The notes below the pieces were generated by a model that was given only the letters and a program-made list of their open reading frames with translations, made no database searches and had not been told where the DNA came from. A stretch of 64,000 nucleotides of DNA from Dasypus novemcinctus (Eukaryota > Chordata > Mammalia > Cingulata > Dasypodidae), in NCBI RefSeq assembly GCF_030445035.2, contig NC_080704.1, positions 20,998,499-21,062,498 on the forward strand, read 5' to 3'. Position numbers and translations under genes: made by a program. Positions within the stretch are counted from its first letter, which is position 1. Each line of letters begins with the position of its first letter. Shown piece after piece: positions 1 to 10,429 of the stretch.

Positions 1-658
1 CTCTTGGGGCAGCTCATGCCACTAGAGTAGGATAATCACCGGTCTCCGCAGCTTAGCCAGTAACTTCTCAGAGAGGCTGGTGCAGGTCCCTGCAGCTTCC
101 TCCTGCTGGAGGTGGCACTGGGGCCTAGGCTAGAGCTGCAGTCTGACCTGGATGGGAAGAAAGAAGCCGGTCCCCACCAGCACTGGGATCCTCAGTCCGC
201 CCTGCTTCCCCTCGTGCCAGGCACAGAGTTAAGATGGCAGCTCCCGGCCTCTTTCTGACCTGGACAGGCTCAAACTTTAGCTGTTCTCAGGATTATACTT
301 TAGCCCACTGAATTTACTCCTCAGTAGCTGAAGTTGGTGCCCAACTGCCTCTTCCTCCCTCATCTTTAGGAAGTGGAGCTTTCAATTCCAGCCGCGGAAA
401 GCTCCCGAGGCAGCTTGTGCCTGCAGTGGGGGATGGGCCCTGGCCTCCGGGGCGTGGAGCGCTCTACTTACAAGTCTCGTAGACGGGCAGTCTCCTCCTT
501 CCACTCCTTCAAGGATGTTGCAGGCTGCTCTTCTGGCCTCCTGGAGCCCCCAAACAGGTGCTTCAGCTAGCTCCAGAGAGCTCTGGGTGTTTACTAACTG
601 CTCTGTAGCAGGAGCTGACTCATGGAGCTCCTTACTCCGCCGCCATCTTGCTGGTTCT
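1..658 (-). mobile_element. L1 5' UTR, antisense, runs off left edge
   Basis: Read on the minus strand, this begins near position 655 with a CAAGATGGCGGC motif (complement of 639-650). That is the YY1-type site found at the extreme 5' end of many mammalian L1 promoters. GC-rich, CpG-containing promoter-like sequence follows and leaves the window at position 1. The body, ORF1 and ORF2 would lie to the left of the window. The intact 5' edge suggests a full-length insertion rather than the usual 5'-truncated one. No ORF belonging to L1 is inside the window, and the short open frames here are incidental. The L1 assignment rests on the position of the YY1 site and on overall composition. Confidence 0.7.
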
Positions 659-716
659 CGCTCACGTCTTCTTTTATACTGACTTCCAGGGCCTGGACAG
701 CTGCAGGTGGCTTTTA

Positions 717-1131
717 TTTTATTTTAATTTTTTTTAAGATTTTATTTATTTATTTATTTCTCTCCCCTTCTCCCCAACCCCAGTTGTCTGCTCTCTGTGT
801 CCATTCACTGTGTGTTCTTCTGTGTCCGTTTGCATTCTTGTCAGCGGCACCAGGAATCTGTGTTTCTTTTTGTTGCGTCATCTTGCTGTGTCAGCTCTCT
901 GTGTGTGTGGTGCCGTTCCTGGATGGGTCGTACTTTTTTTGCACTGGGCGGCTCTCCTAACAGGGCATGCTCCTTGCGCGTGGGCCTCCTCTACGTGGGG
1001 GACACCCCTGCGTGGCACGGCACTGCATGTGGGCCAGCTCACCACACAGGTCAGGAGGCCCTGGGTTTGAAACTTGAACCTCCCATGTAGTAGGTGGACG
1101 CCCTCTCCTTTGGGCCTAATCTGCTTCCCGA
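717..1131 (-). mobile_element. DAS-type SINE, antisense, full length
   Basis: A tRNA-derived armadillo SINE. The tail (antisense AAGATTTTATTTATTTATTT) is at the left and the tRNA-like head with its B-box at the right (about 1050-1130). A target-site duplication AGGTGGCTTTTA flanks it exactly at 705-716 and 1132-1143. Overlapping ORFs of 86-112 residues on both strands are SINE shadows. Confidence 0.93.
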
Positions 1132-1155
1132 AGGTGGCTTTTAGAGAATAACATT

Positions 1156-1641
1156 GTCTTAGTTTCCTGTGGCTGCTATAATAAATTACCACAAACTTAG
1201 TGGCTGAAAACAACTCAGATTTATTCTCTTATAGTTCCGGAGGCCAGAAACCTGAAATCTGTTTCCCTGGGCTGAAATCAAGGTGTCAGCAGGACCCCAT
1301 TCCCTCTGGAGGTTCTCATGAAGAATCCAATCCTGGCCTCTTCCAGCTTCTGGTGGCTGCCTCTGCACTCCTGGGCTTCTGGCCTCATTGTTCCAATCTC
1401 TGCCTCCAGGGTCATATCGCCTTCTCCCCTTCTGTGTGTGTATGTGTAGTCTCCCTCTGCCTCCCTCCTATAAGGATATGTGTGAGAGCATCTGGGGCCC
1501 ATCCAGATAATCCAGGCTCATCTTCCCATCTCAGGACCCTCCATCACACTGGCAAAGTCTTTGCCGTGGAAGGTAGCATCCACAGGTTCCAGGGATTAGG
1601 ACTGGATGTATTTGGGGGAGTGGCATAATTTAGCCTACTGC
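1156..1641 (-). mobile_element. MLT1-type MaLR LTR, antisense
   Basis: The stretch runs from TTAGTTTCCTGTGGCTGC, through TTCTGGAGGCC-like and TATAAGGA-like blocks, to a GGGATTAGGACTGGATGTAT end. This is the reverse complement of the MLT1 (ERVL-MaLR) LTR layout as I remember it. It is heavily mutated, so old, and no internal retroviral sequence is attached. The family call is from memory. Confidence 0.7.
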
Positions 1642-1659
1642 AAATATAAATAATACAAG

Positions 1660-1862
1660 TAGTCAACATTTATTAGATTCTTCAGGTGGGATGTACTAGG
1701 CTAAGCATATATGTTCATTTAATCCTTACTCCCCCTCTGCCCCCCCCCCCCACCAAGAAGTAAGTACAACTGCTATCCCATTTTACAGATGAGGAAACTT
1801 AAGTCTTAGAGAGGTCAAGTAACTTGCTCAAGGTCACGGCTGACACCAAAGCCCAATCTCTT
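1660..1862 (-). mobile_element. MIR SINE, antisense
   Basis: Shows the MIR core in reverse order: AACATTTATTAG, a TTTAATCCTTAC block, CCATTTTACAGATGAGGAAAC (about 1777-1798), then AAGTAACTTGCTCAAGGTCAC (about 1817-1838). A poly-C tract (about 1740-1752) sits in the middle. Confidence 0.8.
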
Positions 1863-2225
1863 GGTAAAAGGGAAAATTAGGACAGGGGCTAAATTAGTAC
1901 ATTTGATAACAAATTGTTGGGTAGTAATAGTGACTGGAGCCTGGGCCCAGTCTACTGCTGAGCTTCAGGTCCATCGGCGCAGGATGGTGGGCAGGGACTG
2001 GCCGTCAGCTGAAATCCTACTTGTGCGAGGGACTGCAGTAGACGGGCATTATTTTGCCCTACCCAGTATCCTTTCGAGGATCAGCAAGAGCTCCCTTTTT
2101 CTGGTACTGCCACCCTAGCTTTCCTTTGGGAAACTGCCACTTGTCCATTCCTGTATGTTTCTGCCTCAGGTGGGGCTTCCAGTAATATCATTTGGTCTCC
2201 CTGACTACAAAGGTTGGCACATCCA

Positions 2226-2741
2226 CTAGTCATCTCTTGCTGCATAACAAATTACCTCAAAACATAGTAGCTTAAAGCCACAAACATTTATTACCTCACA
2301 GTTTCTATGGATCAGGAATCTGGACATGGCGTAGCTGGATGTTCTGGCTCAGGGTGCCTCTTGAGGTGGCGGTCCAGACGTCGGCAGGGACTGCAGTCCT
2401 CTGAAGGCTGGACCTGGGGCTGGGGAACCTGCCTCCAAGCTCTGTTACACAGGAGCCCTCAGTTCTTTGCTGAGGCAAGGCCTTCACTCCTCACCACATG
2501 GACCTCTCCTCAAGACACGGCAGCTGGCTTCCCCCAGAGCCTGCAATCCAAGAAAAAGAGCCAAGAAGCAGCTGCAGTGCCTTTTATGACCTAGTGTCAG
2601 AAGTCACAGCACCATCAAGTATGCCTTGTTCTGTTGGTCACACAGACCAACCTGATGCAGTGTGGGAGGACATAACTCAAAGGCAGAGATACCAAGAGGC
2701 AAGGATCCTGGGAGCCATCCTGGAGGAGGCTATCACAACCT
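2226..2741 (-). mobile_element. Old LTR-like repeat, antisense (MaLR/ERVL-like)
   Basis: Begins CATCTCTTGCTGCATAACAAA, followed by a TTTATTACCTCACAGTTTCT block, a TTTTATGACC block (reversed TATA region) and an end near GGAGGCTATCACAA. The same layout recurs at 23187-23697 and, more diverged, at 19701-20165. LTR status is inferred from the internal polyadenylation-like and TATA-like blocks. I do not name the family. Confidence 0.6.
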
Positions 2742-3346
2742 GACTCTGCCCTCCCACTCCCATCATAGCACCCCATCTACTTGGCCACTGATTTATCCAA
2801 GGGATGGGCATAGGACCCAAGCAAGGCCAATGAGAGTGCATGTCTCTGAATCCTTCGTATGGTCGCTGGGAGTGAGAACCTCCCTCATTCCCCTTGGATC
2901 TCAAGCTGTAATGCTATGAGCCGGAAGGTTTTTGGCGGTCAAGTTCCCACCACATGGAGGAAGCCCTTATATCCTGGGAGAGAATGAGGCCAAACAGCAG
3001 GAAGCAGAGCTGAGAGTTGGAAATAGAAAACCCTGACAATATGGTGGCACCCTGGGTCCCTCCATGCCTGAAGTCCACCCCTCGATTTCCCAGTAACACA
3101 GGCCAATATATTTCCATTTATTCCTTAAGCCATTTGAGGTGGGTGGGTTTCTGACACTTGCAACTGCAAGGGCCCTGACTCAGGCATGACCTGAGGAGCC
3201 TCCTGGGAATGAACTCATCCTATAGGAACAGAGTGTCAAACAGTGACAGAGTCTTAGCTACGTGAGAAGTAACCACCAAATTGCACAGCCTTGCTGCCTT
3301 ACTCCCTTAGAACCAGGTCTAAGACCTACGGATGAAAGAGGAGGGT
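2742..3346. other. Unassigned non-coding stretch
   Basis: Unique-looking sequence with a few purine-rich patches. I see no exon with convincing splice sites, no long ORF and no recognised repeat. Confidence 0.5.
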
Positions 3347-3362
3347 GAGAAAAAGTGGGGCA

Positions 3363-3741
3363 GGGAAGTGGATGTGGCTCAAGCAATTGAGCTCCTGCCT
3401 ATCACATGGGAGGTCCTGGGTTCAGTTTCCAGTGCCTCCCAGAGAGATGAGCAAGATAGTAAGCTGGTGCGATGGGCAGGTGCGGCAAGCTGACACAACA
3501 AGGTGACGCAACAAGGAGACACAAAGAGGGAAGACAATGAGACACAACAGAGTGGGGAACGAGATGGCCCAAGCAATTGATTGACTCTCTCCCACGTAGG
3601 AGGTCCCAGGTTTGGTTCCCGGTGCCTCCTAAAGGGAAGATGAAAAGACACAGAGCACACAACAAATAGACACAGAGGGCAGACAGCAAGTGCAAACAAT
3701 AAGGGGCAGGGGATAAATAAAGTAAAATCTTAAAAAAAAAA
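3363..3741 (+). mobile_element. Dimeric armadillo SINE, sense
   Basis: Two tRNA-like heads in tandem (about 3363-3450 and 3555-3640), each with a degenerate GGTTC B-box, then a GACACAGAGGGCAGAC body and an A-rich tail. Imperfect duplication at the flanks: GAGAAAAAGTGGGGCA (3347-3362) and GAGAAAGTGGGGCA (3742-3755). Differs from the common single-headed form. Confidence 0.85.
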
Positions 3742-3755
3742 GAGAAAGTGGGGCA

Positions 3756-4355
3756 AAAGCAGTCCTGAATTTGTGCCCTGGTGACAGTGGATCGCACCAA
3801 GCAGAAGGAGAGATGCATTCACTGTTTCCAGCACAAAGCACAGTCAGGTTTTGTAACTTGAGAACGCCTGGCTCACAGCCTCAGCTGGTGTGGTGACAGG
3901 GGCTTTGTGGTGTCCAGATGCTGGGTGCCACCTGTAACTGTGTCCCCTAGAGCTGATTAATTTTTGGACACCAGGAGGTGTCCCCCTCTCTCTTTTGCCA
4001 CTTTCCCCATGTGGCACCAAGAAGACCCTCTGTGCTTTCCATCTCCCAAGAGGAAGCTTGGCATTCCAGCAGCTCCTTCTTGCCCTGGCCTGGATTTTGC
4101 ACTGCTCCCGCCTCAAAACCTGTGAGTCCCTGGAAGGGTCCAGTCCCAGAGTTTTTCCCCCGATCGATTGCTCCCCAAATATTGATGGGGCGAAAGCCTG
4201 AGAGAATAAGCATTACTTGTGGCACCATTAATAATGAAGACATAAAATAAAAATCAAAACTTGGAACCGTGAGAATGCTAAAGGAAATCTTTAAGTCCTC
4301 ATTATAATTCTCCTAAAGAACATTAACGCCTTTTTAAAAAGTTTCAGTTATATGG
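3756..4355. other. Unassigned non-coding stretch
   Basis: No recognised repeat, splice-bounded exon or RNA gene. Short ORFs on both strands overlap each other and lack any family signature. Confidence 0.5.
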
Positions 4356-4745
4356 AACTGCAGAAGTTTATTAGCATTACCAGACCAAACCAAGCAAGGA
4401 AACAGGCCATCTTGGCTCCCTTCCAGAACAGAGCTGCTCTTATGAAATACACCGTCAAGTACCTCGTGGTGCCTGCTGCTTTCGGACAGTAGATGGCAGT
4501 GTAGGACAACAATGAAGCCACTGTTTGTCAGGCTGCTTGGAGGAAGAGGGGGAAACAGACATTGTCAACCCCAATCTTTTGCTTACTCTGGATCTCATTA
4601 AAATAGCACCTTCAAGGTCAGAAGGATAGGAAACCTTCCGGATGGGGAGAGATAAAATAAGCTTGCAGAGGAAGAAGTGAAAAAGAAGACAAGGATCTTC
4701 CTCTGGAATGGGAGAAAGAAGCGGCTTTTATGTGTTTTCAATGTC
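4356..4745 (+). repeat. Left copy of a local duplication
   Basis: Shares ordered blocks with 5096-5490: CAGAAGTTTATTAGC versus CAGAAATTTATCTGT; GGTGCCTGCTGCTTTCGGACAG versus GGTGCCTGCTCCTTTCCGACAG (each just over 20 bases; differences visible at 4469 and 5218); GATGGCAGTGTAGGACAAC in both; AATAAGCTTGCAGAGGAAGA versus AATAAGCTTGTAGAGGAAGA. The copies are offset by about 740 bp and similar for almost 400 bp. No known repeat family was recognised. Confidence 0.8.
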
Positions 4746-4949
4746 AGGCCCCCTGAGACAGTGGGAGGAGGGGGGGAGGGGGGCTGTCCGGGGCAGGCAG
4801 ACATTCCTGTCCGCCCCCCATGGACATGCCTCCTCTGACCTTGCTTCAGCAGCCCCTAAGAGCTTTCAGAACTGCCCCCAGGGGAATACACAGGGGCTTA
4901 CACGCGTCAAGTCCCAGCCCAGGTGTGTGTGCTACCTGGGCCTATACCT

Positions 4950-5085
4950 TGTTTCTCAAATGCGCTCCTCAGATCAGCAGCGCTGGCAGCACCTGGGAGT
5001 ACGCTAGAGGTCCACCCTCTCCGGCCCAGACCCGCGACAAACACCCTGGGCCATGCCTTCTTAGCCAACCTAGGGCTTTGGGAAA
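4950..5085 (+). mobile_element. MER5-like DNA transposon fossil
   Basis: Contains GCTCCTCAGATCAGCAGCGC, then GCAGCACCTGGGAGTACGCT and a later CCCAGACCC block, an order typical of MER5 (hAT-Charlie) elements. It lies between the two copies of the local duplication. Confidence 0.5.
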
Positions 5086-5095
5086 GGGTTTGGAT

Positions 5096-5490
5096 ATATA
5101 GAGCCGCAGAAATTTATCTGTGTAACAAAACGAAGCCCAACAACGAGGAAACACATCATCTTTCCTCCCTTCAAGATAAAAACTGCTCTTACAAAAGACC
5201 CAGTAAAGGACCTCACGGTGCCTGCTCCTTTCCGACAGGAGATGGCAGTGTAGGACAACTGTTGTGCGGCAGGTGGCTGGGAGGAAGAGGGGAAACAGAC
5301 ATCAAACACAGCTATTTTCTGCCTGAACAGGCCCTATTTTAAATTGACATCATCAGAGCCAGGAGATAAAGAAATATTCTGGATTATGAATAATAAATAA
5401 GCTTGTAGAGGAAGACGTGTAAAGAAGACAAAGTCCTCTCTCTGGAAGGGAGGAAGAAGTTGTGTTCACATATGTTAAGTGTCAGAAATA
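5096..5490 (+). repeat. Right copy of a local duplication
   Basis: Partner of 4356-4745 in the same orientation, with many substitutions and small indels. The middle (about 5310-5390) is the most diverged part. Non-coding on inspection: the ORF reading through it is not preserved in the left copy. Confidence 0.8.
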
Positions 5491-6170
5491 GTGCCTTAAA
5501 AGCCATGGTTAGAAGGCCAACCCTTGGGGTTCTTGCTTAAAATATAAGTGCACTTGGAAGGCAACACATTTCTCTGTCATTTCTGCCTTTTGGGGTATTG
5601 ATTTGTCACCTTGCTGTGTAAATAAAGGTCATTTCTTGACAGCGAAGAAACTCCCATAAACAGGTGAGATTTGTTAGGGAGACAGGGAGAAGATGAAGTC
5701 TGATGTTCAGGGGTATAAGCCTGGGTGGGACCCCAAGTCAAGTCTCTGGGTCCTGGGTTCCAGGGGGAGGGACCCTGGAATGGAAGGAAGCTGGGCTCCA
5801 AGGCAAGTTCTCACTGGCCTGCTAGGAAGCATTTTCTGGTAGATGGGAAGAGAGGCTGTGTGTGGGTCTCCTCTGTTTGAGGCTTCCTTGGTGGACGGCC
5901 TCAGCTGACAGCCTTGCCTCATCAGCATCACAGCACCCTGCTCTCCACCTTTACATCACATGGCCGTGGCCTCACCCGCTGTCAACCTCTGTTCCAGGAA
6001 GAGCCAATATCACTGGGTTCCCAGAGTGCTGAAAGCAGACTGAGGACTATGTTGAGAACACGAAACCGATTTATTACTTACGATCTACAGCGCACAGACC
6101 ATACCGGAGGCATTATTTTGGGAATAACGGTACCCACACAGAAATTCTACTTCTAGGAGTCTCCCCTGGG
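5491..6170. other. Unassigned non-coding stretch
   Basis: No repeat family, exon or RNA gene recognised. ORFs of 60-80 residues lack any signature. Confidence 0.45.
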
Positions 6171-6353
6171 CAGAGTTGCCAGATTTAGCAAATAAAAATA
6201 CGGGCTGCCCAGTTCAATTTGATTTTCAGATAAACAATGATTGATGAAAAAAAATGCATGCAAAATTTAGGGCAAACTTATACTAAAAAATTATTTGGTG
6301 GTTCTCTGAAATTCAAATTGAACTGGGCATCCTGTGCTTTTTTGGGCAACCCT
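6171..6353. mobile_element. Palindromic MITE-like element (MER53-like)
   Basis: The two halves are inverted copies of each other. The left arm has GTTGCCAGATTTAGCAAATA and CCCAGTTCAATTTGA. The right arm has TCAAATTGAACTGGGCATCC and ends GGGCAACCCT. The whole is about 183 bp, typical of a non-autonomous DNA transposon. A partial relative lies at 28182-28560. Confidence 0.75.
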
Positions 6354-7070
6354 ATCGCCCTGCACCCCCAGAGAAAGTCTCAAGGTCACGGGCGCAAGGA
6401 AACTCCTCACAGCATTGTTGTCTAATAGAGAAAAAGCAGGAAAAGTGAATGAGGCCTCTTGTAAGGAGAGAACCATAGGCCCAAAGCACAGCCTGCTGGG
6501 AATGGAGCAGGGGAGAGAGGAGAGGGGCTCTCACATCCTACCTCTCATCTTTGGCTGTACCTCCCATTGGCAGAGCCTGTTTGAAAGCCAGAGGGCAAAT
6601 GAGCCTGGGTTTTGCCATCCTAAGAGGTCAGCTTCCAGTGGGGTGCTGGGGCTGGCTCTCAGCGGCCCCTGAAAGCCACTGTGTGCACCTCTTCCCAACT
6701 CCGTGTTCAGTGACGTCACATGGAAAGCTGGAAATTGGCCTTCGTGGGGGTATTTATTGACACCACGGAAATCAGCAAACGCTACCAGTCAGGGTGGTGG
6801 TGGCTTTTCTGGGGGGGCTCACTGTGAACCATTTACCAGTACCCCACTGTCAGTCTCCCAGGCACAGAGCAGCATGAAGAAGCTTTGTGTCTGGAGGGGA
6901 AATGGCAACTACCCTGCACAACCATCAGATCCTAGTCTGTTGCATGAATAAACCTCTATGTAGTTATCCGTTCTCCCAAGGAGGCAGCCACTCTCCCATA
7001 ACCATGTCTCTTGGTGGACTTCAGTGGCTGTTCCCTGTCCTTGCCTCTTCAAAGTTGAGGGCCATAATGG
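6354..7070. other. Unassigned non-coding stretch
   Basis: Includes a CRE-like TGACGTCA at about 6711-6718 but no promoter context. No exon or repeat recognised. Confidence 0.4.
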
Positions 7071-7660
7071 TGTATCAGTTTGGGGTCAATCAGGTGAGAG
7101 AAAACACAGCATTTTGATCAGGGAAAGTTTAATATAAAGAATTAACTGGAGCAGAGGATTGGAGTACTGAGGATTGGCTAGTAAGAGGCCAAGAGAATTC
7201 TGGAGAATATAAGCAGAGCACATATGACGAGCAGCCACTACACTTAACAGCTGAGACAGAGGGCCCAAGGAAGAGCCCCTCGCCCCTCCAGGGCTGACAG
7301 TCAGACCTCGGGGTAGGGGACAAGGCCACAGCTCCCTAAGGCAGAGAAGCTGCTGCGGTGCTGCACTGGTGGAACTTGTTGGAAATCTGCACTCTGGAAC
7401 TTGCCCAGAATCCTCCCTTTAGGGTGTCTGCCAAAGCTGTCCACAGGGCAGTGTCTCTGTGGAAAACCACCTGAGGTGGGCGCCAGGAGCAGCTGCTGGC
7501 CACTGGGCACTGCGGCTGCGGTCCACTACCAGCGCCAGGCACTGGAGAAGCTGTATATGCTGCTGGAGCTGGCCGAGCCAGCACGCCAAAACCCTTTCCT
7601 TCTGCATCCCCCAACCCTTGACTGACAACACTTATCATGCCAGCAGGCAAAGGAAAGGTA
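7071..7660 (+). mobile_element. MLT2-like ERVL LTR
   Basis: Begins TGTATCAGTTTGGGGTCAAT and continues with TTTAATATAAAGAATTAACT, matching the start of MLT2-class LTRs as remembered. The rest is diverged and the right border is approximate. Confidence 0.55.
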
Positions 7661-7904
7661 TTTAAAGGGTTCAGATGCATTTTCATAGAGCTGGTGATGT
7701 AGGGTATATTTGATGCAAAGATGATCAGCACAAAAGCAGTCCCTGGATGCTTCCTTGTTCTTTGTAGGTTCCCCTCACCCTACCCACCTCTCTGTAAAGA
7801 GTCCCTTCAGTGATCTCTCTGTAGTGAACCCTTGGGGCATGCCATCTGCTTCTCACTGGGTTACAATGAATGATGGGAGGACAAACCTCAAAAGCATAAC
7901 CTTA

Positions 7905-8225
7905 GGTAAGAAAAGGTACATGGGGTCAGGGTAGGAACAATATCATATGTAAAAATTTAAAGCACACAAGCAATTGAAAAGTACAAAGACTCATGGAATG
8001 AGGACAGTGGTCACCTCCGGAGAGAAAGGGAAGGAGCAGGTGGGAGGAGAAGGGTGGACTTTATCTGGCATGTTTTTATTTTCTTTCTGCTTTTTAAAAA
8101 TTATTTCTGAAGCAAATTTGGTAAAATATTAGCACCTGTTAGAATCTGAGTGTTGGTAACATGGCTGTCTATTATTGTGTTTACTCATCTGTATGTTTGA
8201 AATATTTCAACATTTAAAGAGTTAA
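7905..8225 (+). mobile_element. Old L1 3'-end fragment
   Basis: Contains GACAGTGGTCACCTC and then GTATGTTTGAAATATTTCAA near the end, characteristic of 3' UTRs of old mammalian L1 (L1M-type) elements. Highly diverged. Confidence 0.45.
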
Positions 8226-9851
8226 CTATGGTAGAGATAAGCATGAAATATAACTGCGTGCTCCCTTGGCACATCCAAAGATGTAGAGAAAACTACCAAT
8301 TGGACACACCACTACAAGACATCTGGTGATGGCAGGAGAGAATTGACTCTCACGTGAGGGCTAATAAAAATAAACTGCTATAGAGAAGTTCAGAAGAGGG
8401 AAGAAATACGAGGCTAAAAGATCCTGGGAGAGCGTCACAGAAGAGGTGGAGTGGAATGGGGCCTAGAAGACCGCCTGGGATATGTCCATGGCAGAAAGAG
8501 GGCTAGCACGCCATACAGTGAAACTGAATTTTGTGAAGCACGGTGGTCACAGAGCCCAAGCCCTCCCGAATGGCAGAGTGTTTGGGTCGGCCCGCAGCTA
8601 TGGTTTAAGATGGAGAGCTGGTTGGAACCTGACTTGGCTAAGCCTGGAGCTTCTCCCCACCTGGGTCATGGTGCTCATGCCTCCATCTGCCAGGCAAAGA
8701 GCAGCCTCCAACAGGCCTCCCAAGTCCCTCAAGGAGCCTGGATCTTGCTGTGTAGAGCGTGGGCAGTCATAAAGCTTTTCTTAGCTAAGCAGTGACACGA
8801 TCCAAGCTGTGATTTAGGCAGATGAGTTTGGCAACACCACACAGGATGGACTGAAGGGAAGAGAGGGCTGGTGGCAAGAGAAACGTTAGGGGGCCAATGT
8901 CATTGCTAGGATGTGCAGAGGTAATGGCCTGAACTAGGAGACCTTGGCCCCAGGTGTAAAAACAAGGGAAGACATGAAAAGGAAGTAGGAACTCAGTGCC
9001 AGAACTCCGCAACTCTTGCATCCGGAAGACTAAGGAGAAATTAAAGAAGATTTGGGAGAATAGCAGTGTCCTTAAGGAAGGACAATACGCTGAGTAGGAG
9101 GGGCAGGCGGCTTTGGGAACATTAGGAGAAATTCATTTGTATCAATTTTGAGCCTAAAGTGACACCTAAGTGGTCAGTCTGTTAAGCCTGATATTCGAGA
9201 CTGGATGGGTTCGGGAGGCAGGTCAAAGCAGCAGGTTCATAACTGGGTGCTGTTTTGGAAGCCATGGGAATCTACATGCTTTTTTCCAAGGAATGTTGGA
9301 GAAATAAAGGTGTGCCTAAGACCTTTTCTTGGAGAATAGGAGTAAGAAGCTACAAGAAACTTGGGAAAGAGAAAGAGGTGAAACTGCTTCAAAGACAGGA
9401 AAACAGAACCCGGAAAGCCAGCACAAGAGGAGAGCCAGGTTCCCACTGGCCTTTGACAATTGCACACCCACACGGCAGGGCAGCGTCAAGGCTTGAAGTT
9501 AGAGCTCTGGCCGGCCTCATGTATTTTTTTTTTTTAAGGGAAAAAAAAATTTAAGGAAAAATAAGCGGAACATTTTCCATTTATGATGAGCCAAGAAAAA
9601 AGAGACCCAGCTTGGCATAAAATCCCAAATAAGAGGTTTCTGTTGAGACAAGCTTCTGAACGTGGAATTAGAACATAAGTGAGGGCTGGACCATACATCT
9701 CCGACCAGTGGCAAATGCCTAGCCTTTGCAGTCTTCACCACACTTTAATTCTTTCAGGAAGCTATCATTTTACCAGTTTCCTCATTTCTTGTCTATTTTG
9801 AAATGACCCCAATAATTAAGTATGTCTTCCTTTGCAACCCCACAACACATT
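8226..9851. other. Unassigned stretch, probably old repeat remnant
   Basis: About 8400-9000 has the texture of an old mammal-wide repeat (GCAGTGACACGATCC, GATTTAGGCAGATGAG). It resembles 38320-38840 and about 41020-41300. ORFs at 8451-8795 and elsewhere show no protein signature. No splice-bounded exon was seen. Confidence 0.35.
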
Positions 9852-9866
9852 CCTTATCCCTCTTTT

Positions 9867-10240
9867 TTTTTTTTTTTTTAAAGATTTATTTTTATTTATT
9901 TAATTCCCCTCCCCTCCCCCAGTTGTCTGTTTTCTGTGTCTTTTTGCTGCGTCTTGTTCTTTGTCCGCTTCTGTTGTCAGCGGCACGGGAAGTGTGGGCG
10001 GCGCCATTCCTCGGCAGGCTGCTCCCTCCTTCGCGCTGGGTGGCTCTCCTTATGGGTGCACTCCTTGCGCGTGGGGCTCCCCTACGCGGGGGACACCCCT
10101 GTGTAGCAGGGCACTCCTTGCGCGCATCAGCACTGCGCATGGGCCAGCTCCACACGGGTCAAGGAGGCCCGGGGCTTGAACCGCGGACCTCCCATGTGGT
10201 AGACGGACGCCCTAACCACTGGGCCAAAGTCCGTTTCCCA
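9867..10240 (-). mobile_element. DAS-type SINE, antisense, full length, young-looking
   Basis: Poly-T and AAGATTTATTTTTATTTATT tail at left, head with GAACCGCGGACCTCCCATGT at right. A perfect 15 bp duplication CCTTATCCCTCTTTT flanks it at 9852-9866 and 10241-10255. It keeps many CpGs and closely resembles the copies at 16854 and 53329, so these three are probably one recent subfamily. Confidence 0.95.
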
Positions 10241-10284
10241 CCTTATCCCTCTTTTGGCCATTAAATCATTCTGCCCAAAGGAGA

Positions 10285-10425
10285 TTCTGGAGTCACATGC
10301 CTGGGTTTAAATAGGGGTTCCATCAATTGCCATCTGTAGCCTTGAGCCAGTTACTGAACTTGCTCATTTTGATTCAGTCTGGGGCCTAGTACAGTGGCTA
10401 ATGCAATCAATATTTATTGAGTCAG
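10285..10425 (+). mobile_element. MIR SINE fragment, sense
   Basis: Shows TCTGGAGTCACATGCCTGGG, CCTTGAGCCAGTTACTGAAC and a terminal CAATATTTATTGA, the MIR order with internal deletions. Confidence 0.55.
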
Positions 10426-10429
10426 GTCA

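Noticed and set aside
6711..6718. TGACGTCA as a functional CRE promoter element
   Set aside because: Isolated motif with no CpG island, exon or conserved context visible.
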